A stretch of 55,728 bases of DNA, taken from positions 1 through 55,728 of IMG/VR virus record IMGVR_UViG_3300030117_004086; one strand, 5' to 3'. Positions 16,064 to 24,748 of this stretch are shown here, one piece after another. Positions within the stretch are counted from its first letter, which is position 1. Every line of letters begins with the position of its first letter. Both the position numbers and the translations under genes were made by a program. The notes under the pieces are model-generated. The model searched no databases and was not told the origin of the DNA. It saw only the letters and a program-made list of their open reading frames with translations. Source of the stretch: a virus.

Positions 16064-16776
16064 TGAACGATTTTACATTTGCACATAGAGAAGAAGGATT
16101 TGATAATCACATTGACAAATCTATTAGAGGTTATAAAGAATTATTGAATGATGTTGTATCATTTTCTAGATATTTTGTAGAAGAAAAAACACATGTTCTA
16201 GATATTGGATGTTCAACTGGCAAACTAACAAAAGAAATATTTTTAGAAAATCATGAACATAAGAATCGTGTCACATACGAAGGTGTTGAATACGCAAAAG
16301 GTTTTCAAGAAGACCTTCATAAAAGGTCTGATGAATTATGGGAAATGGTTGAGGAAAGTAAAAATAGATCATTTATTAATTTTAGTGAAAAGGATATAAG
16401 AGAATATTCGTTAGGTTATAATAAATATTCTTATATTACATCAATATTTACTTTACAGTTCATGCCTAAAACAGACAGAGAAAAATTGATACGAGACATT
16501 TATACAAGTTTAATACCTGGTGGCGCATTTGTCTTTGCAGAAAAAGTTTATTCTCAGAATGCACATATCCAAGACATGTTAACGTTTATGTACTACGATT
16601 ACAAAAGAAAACATTTTGAAGATAAAGACATTTTAGATAAAGAAAACACACTACGACACATGTTGAAACCAAATACTTGGCCCGAAATAAACGAATTCTT
16701 GACAAAGGCAGGTTTTAAAGATATACAAGTATTTTGGCGTAATCATAATTTTTTAGGAGCAATAGTAATTAAATGA
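16063..16776 (+). CDS. CmoA-like SAM-dependent enzyme (carboxy-SAM synthase family)
   Basis: 237 residues. Similarity to CmoA runs along the length: FDNHIDKSIRGY at 13-24 (CmoA: FPDMIQRSVPGY), SAM-binding VLDIGCSTGKLT at 45-56, FTLQFMPKTDR at 129-139, IPGGAFVFAEK at 151-161 and YDYKRKHF at 179-185. CmoA makes carboxy-SAM from SAM and prephenate for tRNA cmo5U. By hand alignment the carboxylate-binding Arg199 of E. coli CmoA falls at E194 here, next to K193, which argues against an identical activity. An ordinary methyltransferase or a different SAM analogue is possible. It has AAGGA before its start and shares one base with the methyltransferase stop region. Confidence 0.78.
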   Translation: MNDFTFAHREEGFDNHIDKSIRGYKELLNDVVSFSRYFVEEKTHVLDIGCSTGKLTKEIFLENHEHKNRVTYEGVEYAKGFQEDLHKRSDELWEMVEESKNRSFINFSEKDIREYSLGYNKYSYITSIFTLQFMPKTDREKLIRDIYTSLIPGGAFVFAEKVYSQNAHIQDMLTFMYYDYKRKHFEDKDILDKENTLRHMLKPNTWPEINEFLTKAGFKDIQVFWRNHNFLGAIVIK

Positions 16777-17021
16777 GTACAGCAGTATTTTTGATTGGAT
16801 ACTTATGTCTAGGTCTACCAGGCGATGTGGAGTGTAAAAACATAGCGTCAAAATTTTTATACATTGGAATGCAAGACTGTATGATTGCAAAAGAAGAGAT
16901 ATACACAGAATTAAAAGATTTAACTGGGTTACAACTTCAATGCATACCGTCAGACTTGATAGAAAACTATGTAGAATATAGACCAGAGGTAATAAGTCCA
17001 GCAACTACAATAAAAAAATAG
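16773..17021 (+). CDS. Small unknown protein with hydrophobic N-terminus
   Basis: 82 residues starting in an ATGA overlap with the CmoA-like gene. The first 17 residues are hydrophobic and could be a signal or membrane segment, followed by four cysteines (about residues 12, 21, 35 and 57). I do not recognise it. It lies between the modification cassette and uvsX and seems to belong to the same transcript. Confidence 0.6.
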   Translation: MSTAVFLIGYLCLGLPGDVECKNIASKFLYIGMQDCMIAKEEIYTELKDLTGLQLQCIPSDLIENYVEYRPEVISPATTIKK

Positions 17022-17029
17022 GAGTAATT

Positions 17030-18067
17030 ATGGGTACAGATGCAAATGATTTTTTAAAAGAAATCATAAAAACAACTGGCAATGAATATGCTAATCTAGT
17101 GGAAGACGGAGTCGAATCAGGTGATGTTGAAAACTTTATCGACACAGGTTCTTATATTTTAAATGGAATGTTAAGTGGTTCACTCTATGGTGGACTTCCA
17201 CAGAATAAAATAACAGCACTTGCAGGTGAATCTGCAACAGGTAAAACATTTTTTCTTATGGGAATGTGTAAACACTTTTTAGATGCAAACCCAGATGGTG
17301 GTGTTGTTTACTTTGAGTCAGAATCAGCAGTAACTAAAAAAATGATCGTTGATAGAGGTATTGATGCATCAAGAATGGTAGTCTTACCTGTTTCAACTGT
17401 GCAAGAGTTTAGAACACAGGCAATAAAAGTTCTTGATAGATACATGCAACAAGACGTTGATATTAGAAGACCAATGTTTATGTGTCTTGATTCTCTAGGT
17501 ATGTTATCTACAACTAAAGAAGTTGAAGATACAGCAGAGGGAAAAGAAACAAGAGATATGACAAGAGCTCAAGTTCTAAAGGCTGCATTTAGAATACTTA
17601 CACTTAAATTAGGAAAAGCAAAAGTTCCTATGGTCGTCACTAATCATACTTATGATGTTGTTGGATCATATATTCCAATGAAAGAAATGGGTGGTGGTAG
17701 TGGACTTAAATATGCCGCAAGTAGTATTGTTTATCTAAGTAAGAAAAAAGAAAAAGACGGAACTGAAGTTATTGGTAATATTATCAAAGCAAAAAATCAA
17801 AAGTCTAGACTAACAAAAGAAAACTCAGATTGTGAAGTTAGATTAACATACAATAAAGGACTTGACAAATATTATGGATTACTTCAACTTGCTGAAAAAT
17901 ATGATATATTTAAAAAAGTATCTACGAAGTTTGAATTACCAGATGGTCGAAAAGTATTTGGTAAAACTATAAATGATGATCCACAGTCATACTTCACAGA
18001 TGAAGTTATGGAAAAACTAGAAGAAGCGGCAATGAAAGAATACTCATATGGAGGCAACAATGAGTGA
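17030..18067 (+). CDS. uvsX: UvsX, RecA-like recombinase
   Basis: 345 residues (T4 UvsX has 391). Walker A GESATGKT is at 66-73, a VYFESESA strand follows, then the Walker B-like [10 protein letters not shown] and the MVVTNHTY strand. The ATPase forms filaments on ssDNA and drives recombination-dependent replication and repair. A GGAGT ribosome site precedes the ATG. The gene overlaps the next small gene, whose own GGAGG site lies inside the uvsX 3' end. Confidence 0.95.
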   Translation: MGTDANDFLKEIIKTTGNEYANLVEDGVESGDVENFIDTGSYILNGMLSGSLYGGLPQNKITALAGESATGKTFFLMGMCKHFLDANPDGGVVYFESESAVTKKMIVDRGIDASRMVVLPVSTVQEFRTQAIKVLDRYMQQDVDIRRPMFMCLDSLGMLSTTKEVEDTAEGKETRDMTRAQVLKAAFRILTLKLGKAKVPMVVTNHTYDVVGSYIPMKEMGGGSGLKYAASSIVYLSKKKEKDGTEVIGNIIKAKNQKSRLTKENSDCEVRLTYNKGLDKYYGLLQLAEKYDIFKKVSTKFELPDGRKVFGKTINDDPQSYFTDEVMEKLEEAAMKEYSYGGNNE

Positions 18068-18344
18068 AATGAAACAAGGTGATTTAGTATCTGTTTTAAC
18101 ACCACATGGTGAATTTGTTGGAAGACTAGAAAAAAATGATGATACAGGCGTACATCTAAGTAATCCAAAAATGATGGTTAGCACTAAAGAAGGAAACATG
18201 GGTTTTGCAAGAGGTGTTTGTATGACAGGTGAGGAAAATCCTAAATCAATAATTTTTAGAAGTGGTGGTATTATATTAGTCACACCATCAAATCAAAATA
18301 TAAACAAAGCATATACTGAAGTTGTAAGTGGATTAGTCACTTGA
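18060..18344 (+). CDS. Small beta-barrel (Sm/SH3-like) protein next to uvsX
   Basis: 94 residues from the ATG at 18060, chosen for the GGAGG at 18050-18054. Short beta strands ([42 protein letters not shown]) suggest an Sm- or SH3-like small barrel, but no family motif is certain. Its place between uvsX and gp41 is shared by small conserved genes in T4-like marine phages. RNA or DNA binding would be a guess. It overlaps both neighbours. Confidence 0.7.
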   Translation: MSEMKQGDLVSVLTPHGEFVGRLEKNDDTGVHLSNPKMMVSTKEGNMGFARGVCMTGEENPKSIIFRSGGIILVTPSNQNINKAYTEVVSGLVT

Positions 18345-18631
18345 CAAAAAAGAAATTCAGTTATATCGAATCAGCAAACTACCCAGATCAAACTTGCATA
18401 GGGATCAACGAGGGAGAGTTTGCTGGTGTAATTTATAAATATGGTAAAGTCACACCAATAGAAAAAGATGATAAATTGACAATGCAATTTGAATATGATA
18501 TTATAGAAAACAATGCAATACCTAGAGAAAAGTTTGGCGATAATTTTTTTAATTTAATAGGTGATATACTAATGGATATACTTGATGAAAAATATAACAC
18601 TAACGATACTAGAAAACTTAGTAGCAAATGA
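18341..18631 (+). CDS. Unknown small protein between uvsX and gp41
   Basis: 96 residues with a TTG start that overlaps the previous stop (TTGA), a sign of translational coupling. The C-terminal part is acidic and amphipathic (GDNFFNLIGDILMDIL). It resembles no family I can name. It overlaps the helicase start by 47 nt. Confidence 0.65.
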   Translation: MTKKKFSYIESANYPDQTCIGINEGEFAGVIYKYGKVTPIEKDDKLTMQFEYDIIENNAIPREKFGDNFFNLIGDILMDILDEKYNTNDTRKLSSK

Positions 18632-19973
18632 AGAATATGCTAGAAAAGTTTTACCATTTTTAAAAGAAGAATACTTTCAAGATAGAAATCAAAGAATCGT
18701 ATTCAAAGAGATAAGTTCTTTTGCGTTAAAGTATTCAAAACTTCCAACAAAAACATCTTTGGAAGTTGAACTTGATAACCGAAAAGATTTAACTGAACAA
18801 CAATATAAAGACATAACAAATATTGTTAGCAACTTTACAGATGATGCAGTTGATATAGAGTGGTTAACTGATACTACCGAAACATTCTGTAAAGATAGGG
18901 CAATCTATAATGCCGTCGTGGACGGAATCTCTATTATTGAAGGTAGAGATTCCACACGTAAACCTGATGCACTTCCAAGTCTTTTGACAGATGCATTATC
19001 TGTTTCTTTTGATAATAGAGTTGGTCATGATTATATAGAGGATGCATCAGATAGATTTGAATACTTACATCGTAAAGAAGAACGTATTCCATTTGACTTA
19101 GAATATTTCAATAAAATTACAAAAGGTGGACTCCCACAAAAAACATTAAACATTGCACTTGCTGGAACTGGTGTCGGTAAATCTTTGTTCATGTGTCACA
19201 TGGCTGCAAACTGTATAAATCAAGGACGGAATGTTCTTTACATTACACTAGAAATGGCAGAGGAAAGAATCGCAGAAAGAATAGATGCGAATCTTATGAA
19301 TGTAAGTATGGATGCACTTCAAGATTTACCTAAACCAATGTACGATGATAAGATCGAAAAGATCATGAACAAAGTAAAAGGTAAACTGATTATAAAAGAA
19401 TATCCAACAGCATCAGCACATACTAATCACTTTCGTTCATTACTACAAGAACTATCAATCAAAAAAAGTTTTAAACCAGAGATAATCTTTGTAGATTACT
19501 TAAATATATGTGCTTCAAGTCGTTTTAAAGGGGGCTCAAACATAAATTCATACACACTTATAAAATCTATCGCAGAAGAATTAAGGGGTCTAGCAGTCGA
19601 AAATAACGTGCCTATCGTGTCTGCTACACAGACAACTAGAGGTGGATATGTATCAACTGATATAGGACTTGAGGATACATCTGAGTCATTTGGACTACCT
19701 GCGACAGCAGACTTTATGTTTGCATTGATCTCAACTGAGGAAATGGAAGAGTTGCAACAAATTACAGTCAAACAACTAAAAAACAGATACAATGATCCTA
19801 CTGTAAATAAAAGATTTGTTTTAGGAATAGATAGATCAAGAATGAAACTATATGATGTTGAACTAAAAGCACAATCTGATCTTGTAGATAGTGGGCAAGA
19901 AGACGAAATACCAGCACTAGATAAATCTACCAGTGGTGAAAGATATGCGAAATTCCAAGAAATTAAAGTCTAG
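18585..19973 (+). CDS. 41: Replicative DnaB-family helicase, gp41
   Basis: 462 residues from the ATG at 18585 (T4 gp41 has 475). The N-terminal all-alpha domain is followed by the RecA-fold motor: P-loop AGTGVGKS at about 192-199, LYITLEMAEERIAERI (DnaB motif H1a-like), Walker B EIIFVDYLNI, and SATQTTRGG (motif H3). It unwinds the lagging-strand template and works with primase gp61, found here at 39955, about 20 kb away. It is translationally coupled to the two small genes before it. Confidence 0.95.
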   Translation: MKNITLTILENLVANEEYARKVLPFLKEEYFQDRNQRIVFKEISSFALKYSKLPTKTSLEVELDNRKDLTEQQYKDITNIVSNFTDDAVDIEWLTDTTETFCKDRAIYNAVVDGISIIEGRDSTRKPDALPSLLTDALSVSFDNRVGHDYIEDASDRFEYLHRKEERIPFDLEYFNKITKGGLPQKTLNIALAGTGVGKSLFMCHMAANCINQGRNVLYITLEMAEERIAERIDANLMNVSMDALQDLPKPMYDDKIEKIMNKVKGKLIIKEYPTASAHTNHFRSLLQELSIKKSFKPEIIFVDYLNICASSRFKGGSNINSYTLIKSIAEELRGLAVENNVPIVSATQTTRGGYVSTDIGLEDTSESFGLPATADFMFALISTEEMEELQQITVKQLKNRYNDPTVNKRFVLGIDRSRMKLYDVELKAQSDLVDSGQEDEIPALDKSTSGERYAKFQEIKV

Positions 19974-20160
19974 ATATTATGTGGATTTAGATGATTCTAA
20001 TTTAAATTATCCATATAATTGTATAGACGTAAAGACAAATGAGGTGGTATGGAACTTTGAATTTGAAGAAGACGCTTTAGAATGGTGTAAGAATCAAAAC
20101 AAAAAACCAACTTTTGGTAAGGATAGAATACCTCCACATATGAGGATGTATAAAACATAA
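19945..20160 (+). CDS. Small unknown protein overlapping the gp41 3' end
   Basis: 71 residues if started at the ATG 19945; a GTG at 19933 is possible. It overlaps gp41 by 29 nt. The sequence is polar with several Tyr and Trp residues (YYVDLDDS, EEDALEWCKNQ). It is the last gene before a late-type promoter and so ends the early block. No family recognised. Confidence 0.6.
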   Translation: MRNSKKLKSRYYVDLDDSNLNYPYNCIDVKTNEVVWNFEFEEDALEWCKNQNKKPTFGKDRIPPHMRMYKT

Positions 20161-20163
20161 ATA
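20156..20163 (+). promoter_or_regulatory. Late-promoter-like box CATAAATA
   Basis: CATAAATA, one base from the T4 late consensus TATAAATA, ends 23 nt before the ATG of the next gene (20187), which has a GGGGGAG ribosome site. It marks the switch from the replication block to late genes. Confidence 0.5.
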
Positions 20164-20186
20164 TATGAGTAATAAATGGGGGAGCG

Positions 20187-21512
20187 ATGTCTATTAGAAA
20201 GTTTGTACAACAAGTAAGGCCTAGAGAACAATCATACAAACCTAAATTAATTATTGTTGAAGAACTTCTTGCTGAAGAAGAACTTCCAAAAGATATTATG
20301 AGGGGTTTAAGTTATGAGAAGTCTGAGAAACAATCTACATCTAAAAGAGATGTTTATATTGTTCGTTCATCAGATAGAGAAACTGATAGAGATGAAATAC
20401 TAAGAAATCTAAATCAAGCAGGCATTAAGGCATCTCTTGGAACAAGTTCATCATCAGTTGATCCGATTGATGGCATATATCAAAACAGAAACTTTAGAAT
20501 TTTTGTAAAACCATTATCTGGTGGTATGGGTGAAACTACTTTAAACTCTAGTATCACGGAGTTATTTCCCTTAATCGCATTCGAAAAAAAATATAATCCA
20601 AAAGATATCATATCATTTCATCAATTTTTACTAGGTGTTGATGTTTCAAAACTCAAATGTGTTGGGCCAAAAGATATAAAAGCCGCAGAGGAAACAATAA
20701 ACAAAGCAGATACATCCACTAAGTTTAAAGAAAAAATGGCAAACGCTATTGGTGTTCTTAAATACATTCAACAAGAAGATAAAAATAAAAAGATAAAAAG
20801 TTTGTTTTGGGGATACAGAGCAAAGCCTGCAGGTGTGCCTAGTAAACACCCAGGTGATATGTTTATTACTTACAACGATAACAAAATTTTAGGTGTTAGT
20901 TTAAAAGCAGGTGGAAAGAAAACATCTGAACCACAATTAAACACTTACATAGGAAAAGTTTTTGATGAGTTCAAAGATAGAAACTATGGTAAACTAATGT
21001 CATTGGCATACAAATCAGTTTATTCTAAAATACCAGGTATGCCACCTGAGAGATCATTTATTAGAGATAGAAAAACAAAAGATATATTAAGAGACTTTGA
21101 TAAAAAAAATAATGCACAATATGAAAAATTTTACAATGATTACCTTGAGATTATGAGACAAGGAATAGTCAAATTATTTAATAAAAATAAAGATAATACA
21201 ATAAAATATATTAAAACAAATATACTTAGAGATGCACCTGATGTTCCTACCATAGTGATTAAAGCAGTTGGTAGTGATTACGAAGAAGTAACAGATAAAG
21301 ATCAACTAGGTGTTTTTTTACCACAAGTAAAATTTATTAAGGCAACATCATCTCAATCATCTAAACAAAATTGGTTTATAGAATTGACATCTGGCCCAGA
21401 TACTTTGAAAATGAGTATGTCTATTCGAACAAATAAATCAGGTCATGCTGGATTAAAAAAGTTAGGTCAATTTAGTCTTGCAGTAAAATACAATGGATTA
21501 TCAAAAAAATGA
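20187..21512 (+). CDS. Unknown protein with a possible PD-(D/E)xK nuclease core
   Basis: 441 residues. The stretch HPGDMFITYNDNKILGVSLK at 221-240 has the D-x(13)-S-x-K layout of a PD-(D/E)xK core (D224, K240), and upstream SITELFPLIAFE could give the helix Glu. The acidic residue before the Lys is Ser here, a change seen in some members. A basic C-terminal half follows. It starts the late block and overlaps by 4 nt with a ligase-like protein, which suggests they act together. The nuclease idea is inference from pattern alone. Confidence 0.7.
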   Translation: MSIRKFVQQVRPREQSYKPKLIIVEELLAEEELPKDIMRGLSYEKSEKQSTSKRDVYIVRSSDRETDRDEILRNLNQAGIKASLGTSSSSVDPIDGIYQNRNFRIFVKPLSGGMGETTLNSSITELFPLIAFEKKYNPKDIISFHQFLLGVDVSKLKCVGPKDIKAAEETINKADTSTKFKEKMANAIGVLKYIQQEDKNKKIKSLFWGYRAKPAGVPSKHPGDMFITYNDNKILGVSLKAGGKKTSEPQLNTYIGKVFDEFKDRNYGKLMSLAYKSVYSKIPGMPPERSFIRDRKTKDILRDFDKKNNAQYEKFYNDYLEIMRQGIVKLFNKNKDNTIKYIKTNILRDAPDVPTIVIKAVGSDYEEVTDKDQLGVFLPQVKFIKATSSQSSKQNWFIELTSGPDTLKMSMSIRTNKSGHAGLKKLGQFSLAVKYNGLSKK

Positions 21513-22741
21513 TACAATTTTTAGAGGAACAAGCAGGTAAGAACTTACATTTAGAACACATCGAGGATGAAATAATAAACTTTGGTGTGCCAGGTGGAAG
21601 AGGCGCAATAAACTTTTTAAGAAGTTTAAGAGATATGTTAGCAGGTGCAAGTAGATCATCTGTAAATATGACTGTTAAATGGGATGGCGCACCAGCGATA
21701 TTCGCAGGTATAGACCCAGAGGACGGAAAGTTTTTTGTTGCAAAGAAGTCAGTATTCAACGTAAATCCAAAGTTATATAAGACAAACGCAGAGATTGACG
21801 CAGATTTATCTGGTGAACTAAATGCAAAATTTAAAGTTGCACTAAAAGAGTTTGCTAAATTAGGTATCAAAGGAGTTCTTCAAGGTGATCTTATGTTTAC
21901 TAATGATCTTGAAACTGATACAATAGATGGTGAAAAAGTTTATACATTTCAACCAAACACCATAGTTTACGCAGTGCCAGTTGATTCTGATCTAGGAAAG
22001 ATTATGAAAAAAGCAAAGATAGGAGTTGTATGGCACACAACATACTCTGGCAAATCATTACCTGTTATGAAAGCATCTTTTGGTGCGAACATCAGTAATT
22101 TAAACAAGTCTGCTTCGGTTTGGATGGATGATGCAACATACAAAGACGTATCAGGCAAAGCCACATTCAATGCCAAAGAAACTGCACTGGTTACAAAAAC
22201 ACTATCAGATGTAGGAAAGACATTTCAAAAAATTAATGCACCAATGTTAAATAAATTTCTTAGACTTCAAGAATCAATGACTGGCGCATTAGCAGGTGCA
22301 TCATATAAAACTTATACAAACAGTAAAGTGAGAAGAGGGGAAAAAGTTAAGAATGCAAACAGACATGCTGCAGAATATGTCAATTGGGTACAAGATTCAG
22401 TAAAAAAACAGATTGATAAAGTAAAAACACCTGCTGGAAAGAAAAAATATGAGAATATATCTAAACAATATACCATAGAAATCAAAAAACATGTTAGAAA
22501 TTTGACTGAAGTCGTTAAGTTTCAAAATTTTATGATTGATGCAAAAATGCAAATTGTTAGAAAACTAAATAGTGTAAAACAACTAACAGGCACGTTTATA
22601 CGCACAGATAATGGATATAAAGTGGTTAACCCAGAGGGTTATGTTGCGATAGACAGAGTGTCTGGTAACGCTGTGAAATTAGTCGATAGAATGGAATTTT
22701 CGTTTAATAATTTCACTGCAATAAAGGCATGGGATAGATGA
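21509..22741 (+). CDS. Nucleotidyltransferase (DNA/RNA-ligase-like fold) protein
   Basis: 410 residues. VKWDGAP at 56-62 fits motif I (KxDG) of covalent nucleotidyltransferases, with K57 as the AMP-accepting lysine. LQGDLMFT fits motif III, NPEGYVAID motif IV (EG) and GNAVKL motif V. The spacing matches ATP-dependent ligases and capping enzymes. It is not T4 DNA ligase gp30 or Rnl1/2 by overall sequence. Substrate unknown. It lies between a nuclease-like protein and a basic protein, in a late transcript with 4-nt overlaps. Confidence 0.7.
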   Translation: MIQFLEEQAGKNLHLEHIEDEIINFGVPGGRGAINFLRSLRDMLAGASRSSVNMTVKWDGAPAIFAGIDPEDGKFFVAKKSVFNVNPKLYKTNAEIDADLSGELNAKFKVALKEFAKLGIKGVLQGDLMFTNDLETDTIDGEKVYTFQPNTIVYAVPVDSDLGKIMKKAKIGVVWHTTYSGKSLPVMKASFGANISNLNKSASVWMDDATYKDVSGKATFNAKETALVTKTLSDVGKTFQKINAPMLNKFLRLQESMTGALAGASYKTYTNSKVRRGEKVKNANRHAAEYVNWVQDSVKKQIDKVKTPAGKKKYENISKQYTIEIKKHVRNLTEVVKFQNFMIDAKMQIVRKLNSVKQLTGTFIRTDNGYKVVNPEGYVAIDRVSGNAVKLVDRMEFSFNNFTAIKAWDR

Positions 22742-23115
22742 AAAACATAAAAGATTTAATAAACGAACTCAAAGAACGAGTCGTATCAGTCGCTCAAAGA
22801 AGAAAGATCGGCAGAAGAATGGCTCGCCTCGCAAAAACATCAGCATTTAAAGCCAAAAGGGAAAGAGCAATGAAAAAGATTGCCACACCTATGAAACAAC
22901 GTGTCAAGGCAACTAAGATGGCAAGAAAACTTATTCGTAAGAAATTTTATCCAAAATATGATCAGATGGCACCAATGCAGAAGATGAAAATAGATCAAAT
23001 TGTAAATGCAAAATATGGTGCTGCAATCGAAAAGATTGCAAAGAGAAATTTAATAAAAGTTAAAAAAGCAGAGATTGAAAAAGTCAAAAGAGCAAGACAG
23101 AAAAAAGATGATTAA
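22738..23115 (+). CDS. Very basic 125-residue protein
   Basis: Nearly a third of residues are Lys or Arg, with long amphipathic helical stretches (QRRKIGRRMARLAK, QRVKATKMARKLIRKK). This composition fits a nucleic-acid-binding or virion-packaged protein. It overlaps the ligase-like gene by 4 nt and the nucleotidyltransferase gene by 8 nt. I do not recognise the family. Confidence 0.72.
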   Translation: MKNIKDLINELKERVVSVAQRRKIGRRMARLAKTSAFKAKRERAMKKIATPMKQRVKATKMARKLIRKKFYPKYDQMAPMQKMKIDQIVNAKYGAAIEKIAKRNLIKVKKAEIEKVKRARQKKDD

Positions 23116-24748
23116 AAAATTTAATGCATATGAACAACCAGGCAAATCAGTTGTGTTTGCATTTGGTAGATTTAATCCACCAACCACTGGTCATGAAAAA
23201 TTAATTAATAAAGTGAAACAAGTTGCTGGATCAGATGAATATAAAATATATCCTAGTTTCTCACAAAATCAAAATAAAGATCCATTGCCACACGCACTAA
23301 AGATAGCGTACATGAGAAAAATGTTTCCAAAACATAAAAGAAATATTATTGCTGATAGAAAAGCAATCACTGCAATAGATATTGCAACTAAATTATATGA
23401 CCAAGGTTTTAGAAATTTAAGAATGGTTGCTGGTTCAGATAGAGTAAAAGAGTTTGAAACATTATTAAAAAAGTATAATGGTGTGGAAGGTAAACGACAC
23501 GGATTCTATAAGTTTGATAATATTGATGTTGTGTCTGCTGGAGAGAGAGACCCAGATGCAGAAGGTGTATCAGGTATGTCAGCATCTAAGATGAGGTATC
23601 ATGCAAACAAAGGTGAATACGATGATTTTGCTGATGGTTTACCTAAAGGATTTAAAGACGGAAGAAAATTATTTAGAGATGTTCGTAAGTACATGGGTAT
23701 TAGAGAACAGAAAGACATGGGTGTCATGAATGAATATGAAGAACTCAGAGACAGATATTTAACAGGTCAGATATGGAAGATTGGTGATTTAGTAGAGGCA
23801 AAGGGTATCGAGGGAAAAATAATTCAAAGAGGAACAAACTATATTACGTTTAATGATAGTCAAGGTAAAGTTCACAAAGCATGGTTGCACGAGATAAAAG
23901 TAGAACAAAAAAAAATTACAGCAGTAAGACAAGATAAAGATGTAAAAGATAAACCAGGTACGCAACCTGCAAAATATTACTCTGGTGTAAAAAAGAAAAC
24001 TAAAGACGCAAGAGCTGCACATTTTAGAAAAGGTGCAAAAATGGACGATGACAATCCAGCTGCATACAAACCAGCACCGGGTGATTCTAAAGGTAAAACT
24101 AAACCATCTCAATATACAAAGAAGTTTAAAAAAATGTTTGGTGACTCATATGATATAGGTAAAGACTATGGTGATCACACAAGATCTGTTACACCTGGCG
24201 AAAATAAAAAATTGACAAAAGAAGATATTGAAGGTTGGTATAAAAATGAGGATATACACGAAAAGTATGAACTAAGATATGGAGACAATTGGTATATTAA
24301 ATTAACAGAAACATATAATAAACTTCTTGAAAAGGTTGAAGTTGTTCATGATAATTGTGGTACACCAGATTGTTGTGGTCAGTGTGCTGATGCAAATATT
24401 ACTGAACAAAAGAAAGAAACATTAGATTCTTTTGGTACTTTTATATTAAGAAATGCTTGGGGTGAAATAGTTGAGTCTGCTGAGTTTGAGGGAAGAAAAG
24501 TTAAATTAAATGATCCTATACGTACAAGTGAAAATCCTAATAAAAAATTTAAAGTATATGTTAAAAACGAAAAAGGTAACGTAGTTGTAGTTCGTTTTGG
24601 TGATCCTAATTTAGAAATAAAAAGAGATGACCCTGCCAGAAGAAAATCATTTAGGGCAAGACATAATTGTGATAACCCAGGGCCAAAAACAAAGGCTAGA
24701 TATTGGAGTTGTCAACAATGGAGAGCAGGCGCAAAGGTAGATAACTAA
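23108..24748 (+). CDS. Cytidylyltransferase-like (NadM-type) protein with long C-terminal extensions
   Basis: 546 residues from the ATG at 23108. Residues 1-200 form a HIGH-type nucleotidyltransferase: FGRFNPPTTGHEKL at about 21-34, GSDRVKEF in the middle and GMSASKMR as the SxTxxR-like motif. This resembles NMN or pantetheine adenylyltransferases. Further regions follow: a basic lysine-rich linker, a cysteine cluster (CGTPDCCGQC, possible metal site) at about 430, and an end with FRARHNCDNPGPKTKARYWSC, a motif I associate with marine myovirus proteins of unknown role. The length is far above that of a simple enzyme, so a virion-linked enzyme is possible. Confidence 0.75.
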   Translation: MIKKFNAYEQPGKSVVFAFGRFNPPTTGHEKLINKVKQVAGSDEYKIYPSFSQNQNKDPLPHALKIAYMRKMFPKHKRNIIADRKAITAIDIATKLYDQGFRNLRMVAGSDRVKEFETLLKKYNGVEGKRHGFYKFDNIDVVSAGERDPDAEGVSGMSASKMRYHANKGEYDDFADGLPKGFKDGRKLFRDVRKYMGIREQKDMGVMNEYEELRDRYLTGQIWKIGDLVEAKGIEGKIIQRGTNYITFNDSQGKVHKAWLHEIKVEQKKITAVRQDKDVKDKPGTQPAKYYSGVKKKTKDARAAHFRKGAKMDDDNPAAYKPAPGDSKGKTKPSQYTKKFKKMFGDSYDIGKDYGDHTRSVTPGENKKLTKEDIEGWYKNEDIHEKYELRYGDNWYIKLTETYNKLLEKVEVVHDNCGTPDCCGQCADANITEQKKETLDSFGTFILRNAWGEIVESAEFEGRKVKLNDPIRTSENPNKKFKVYVKNEKGNVVVVRFGDPNLEIKRDDPARRKSFRARHNCDNPGPKTKARYWSCQQWRAGAKVDN

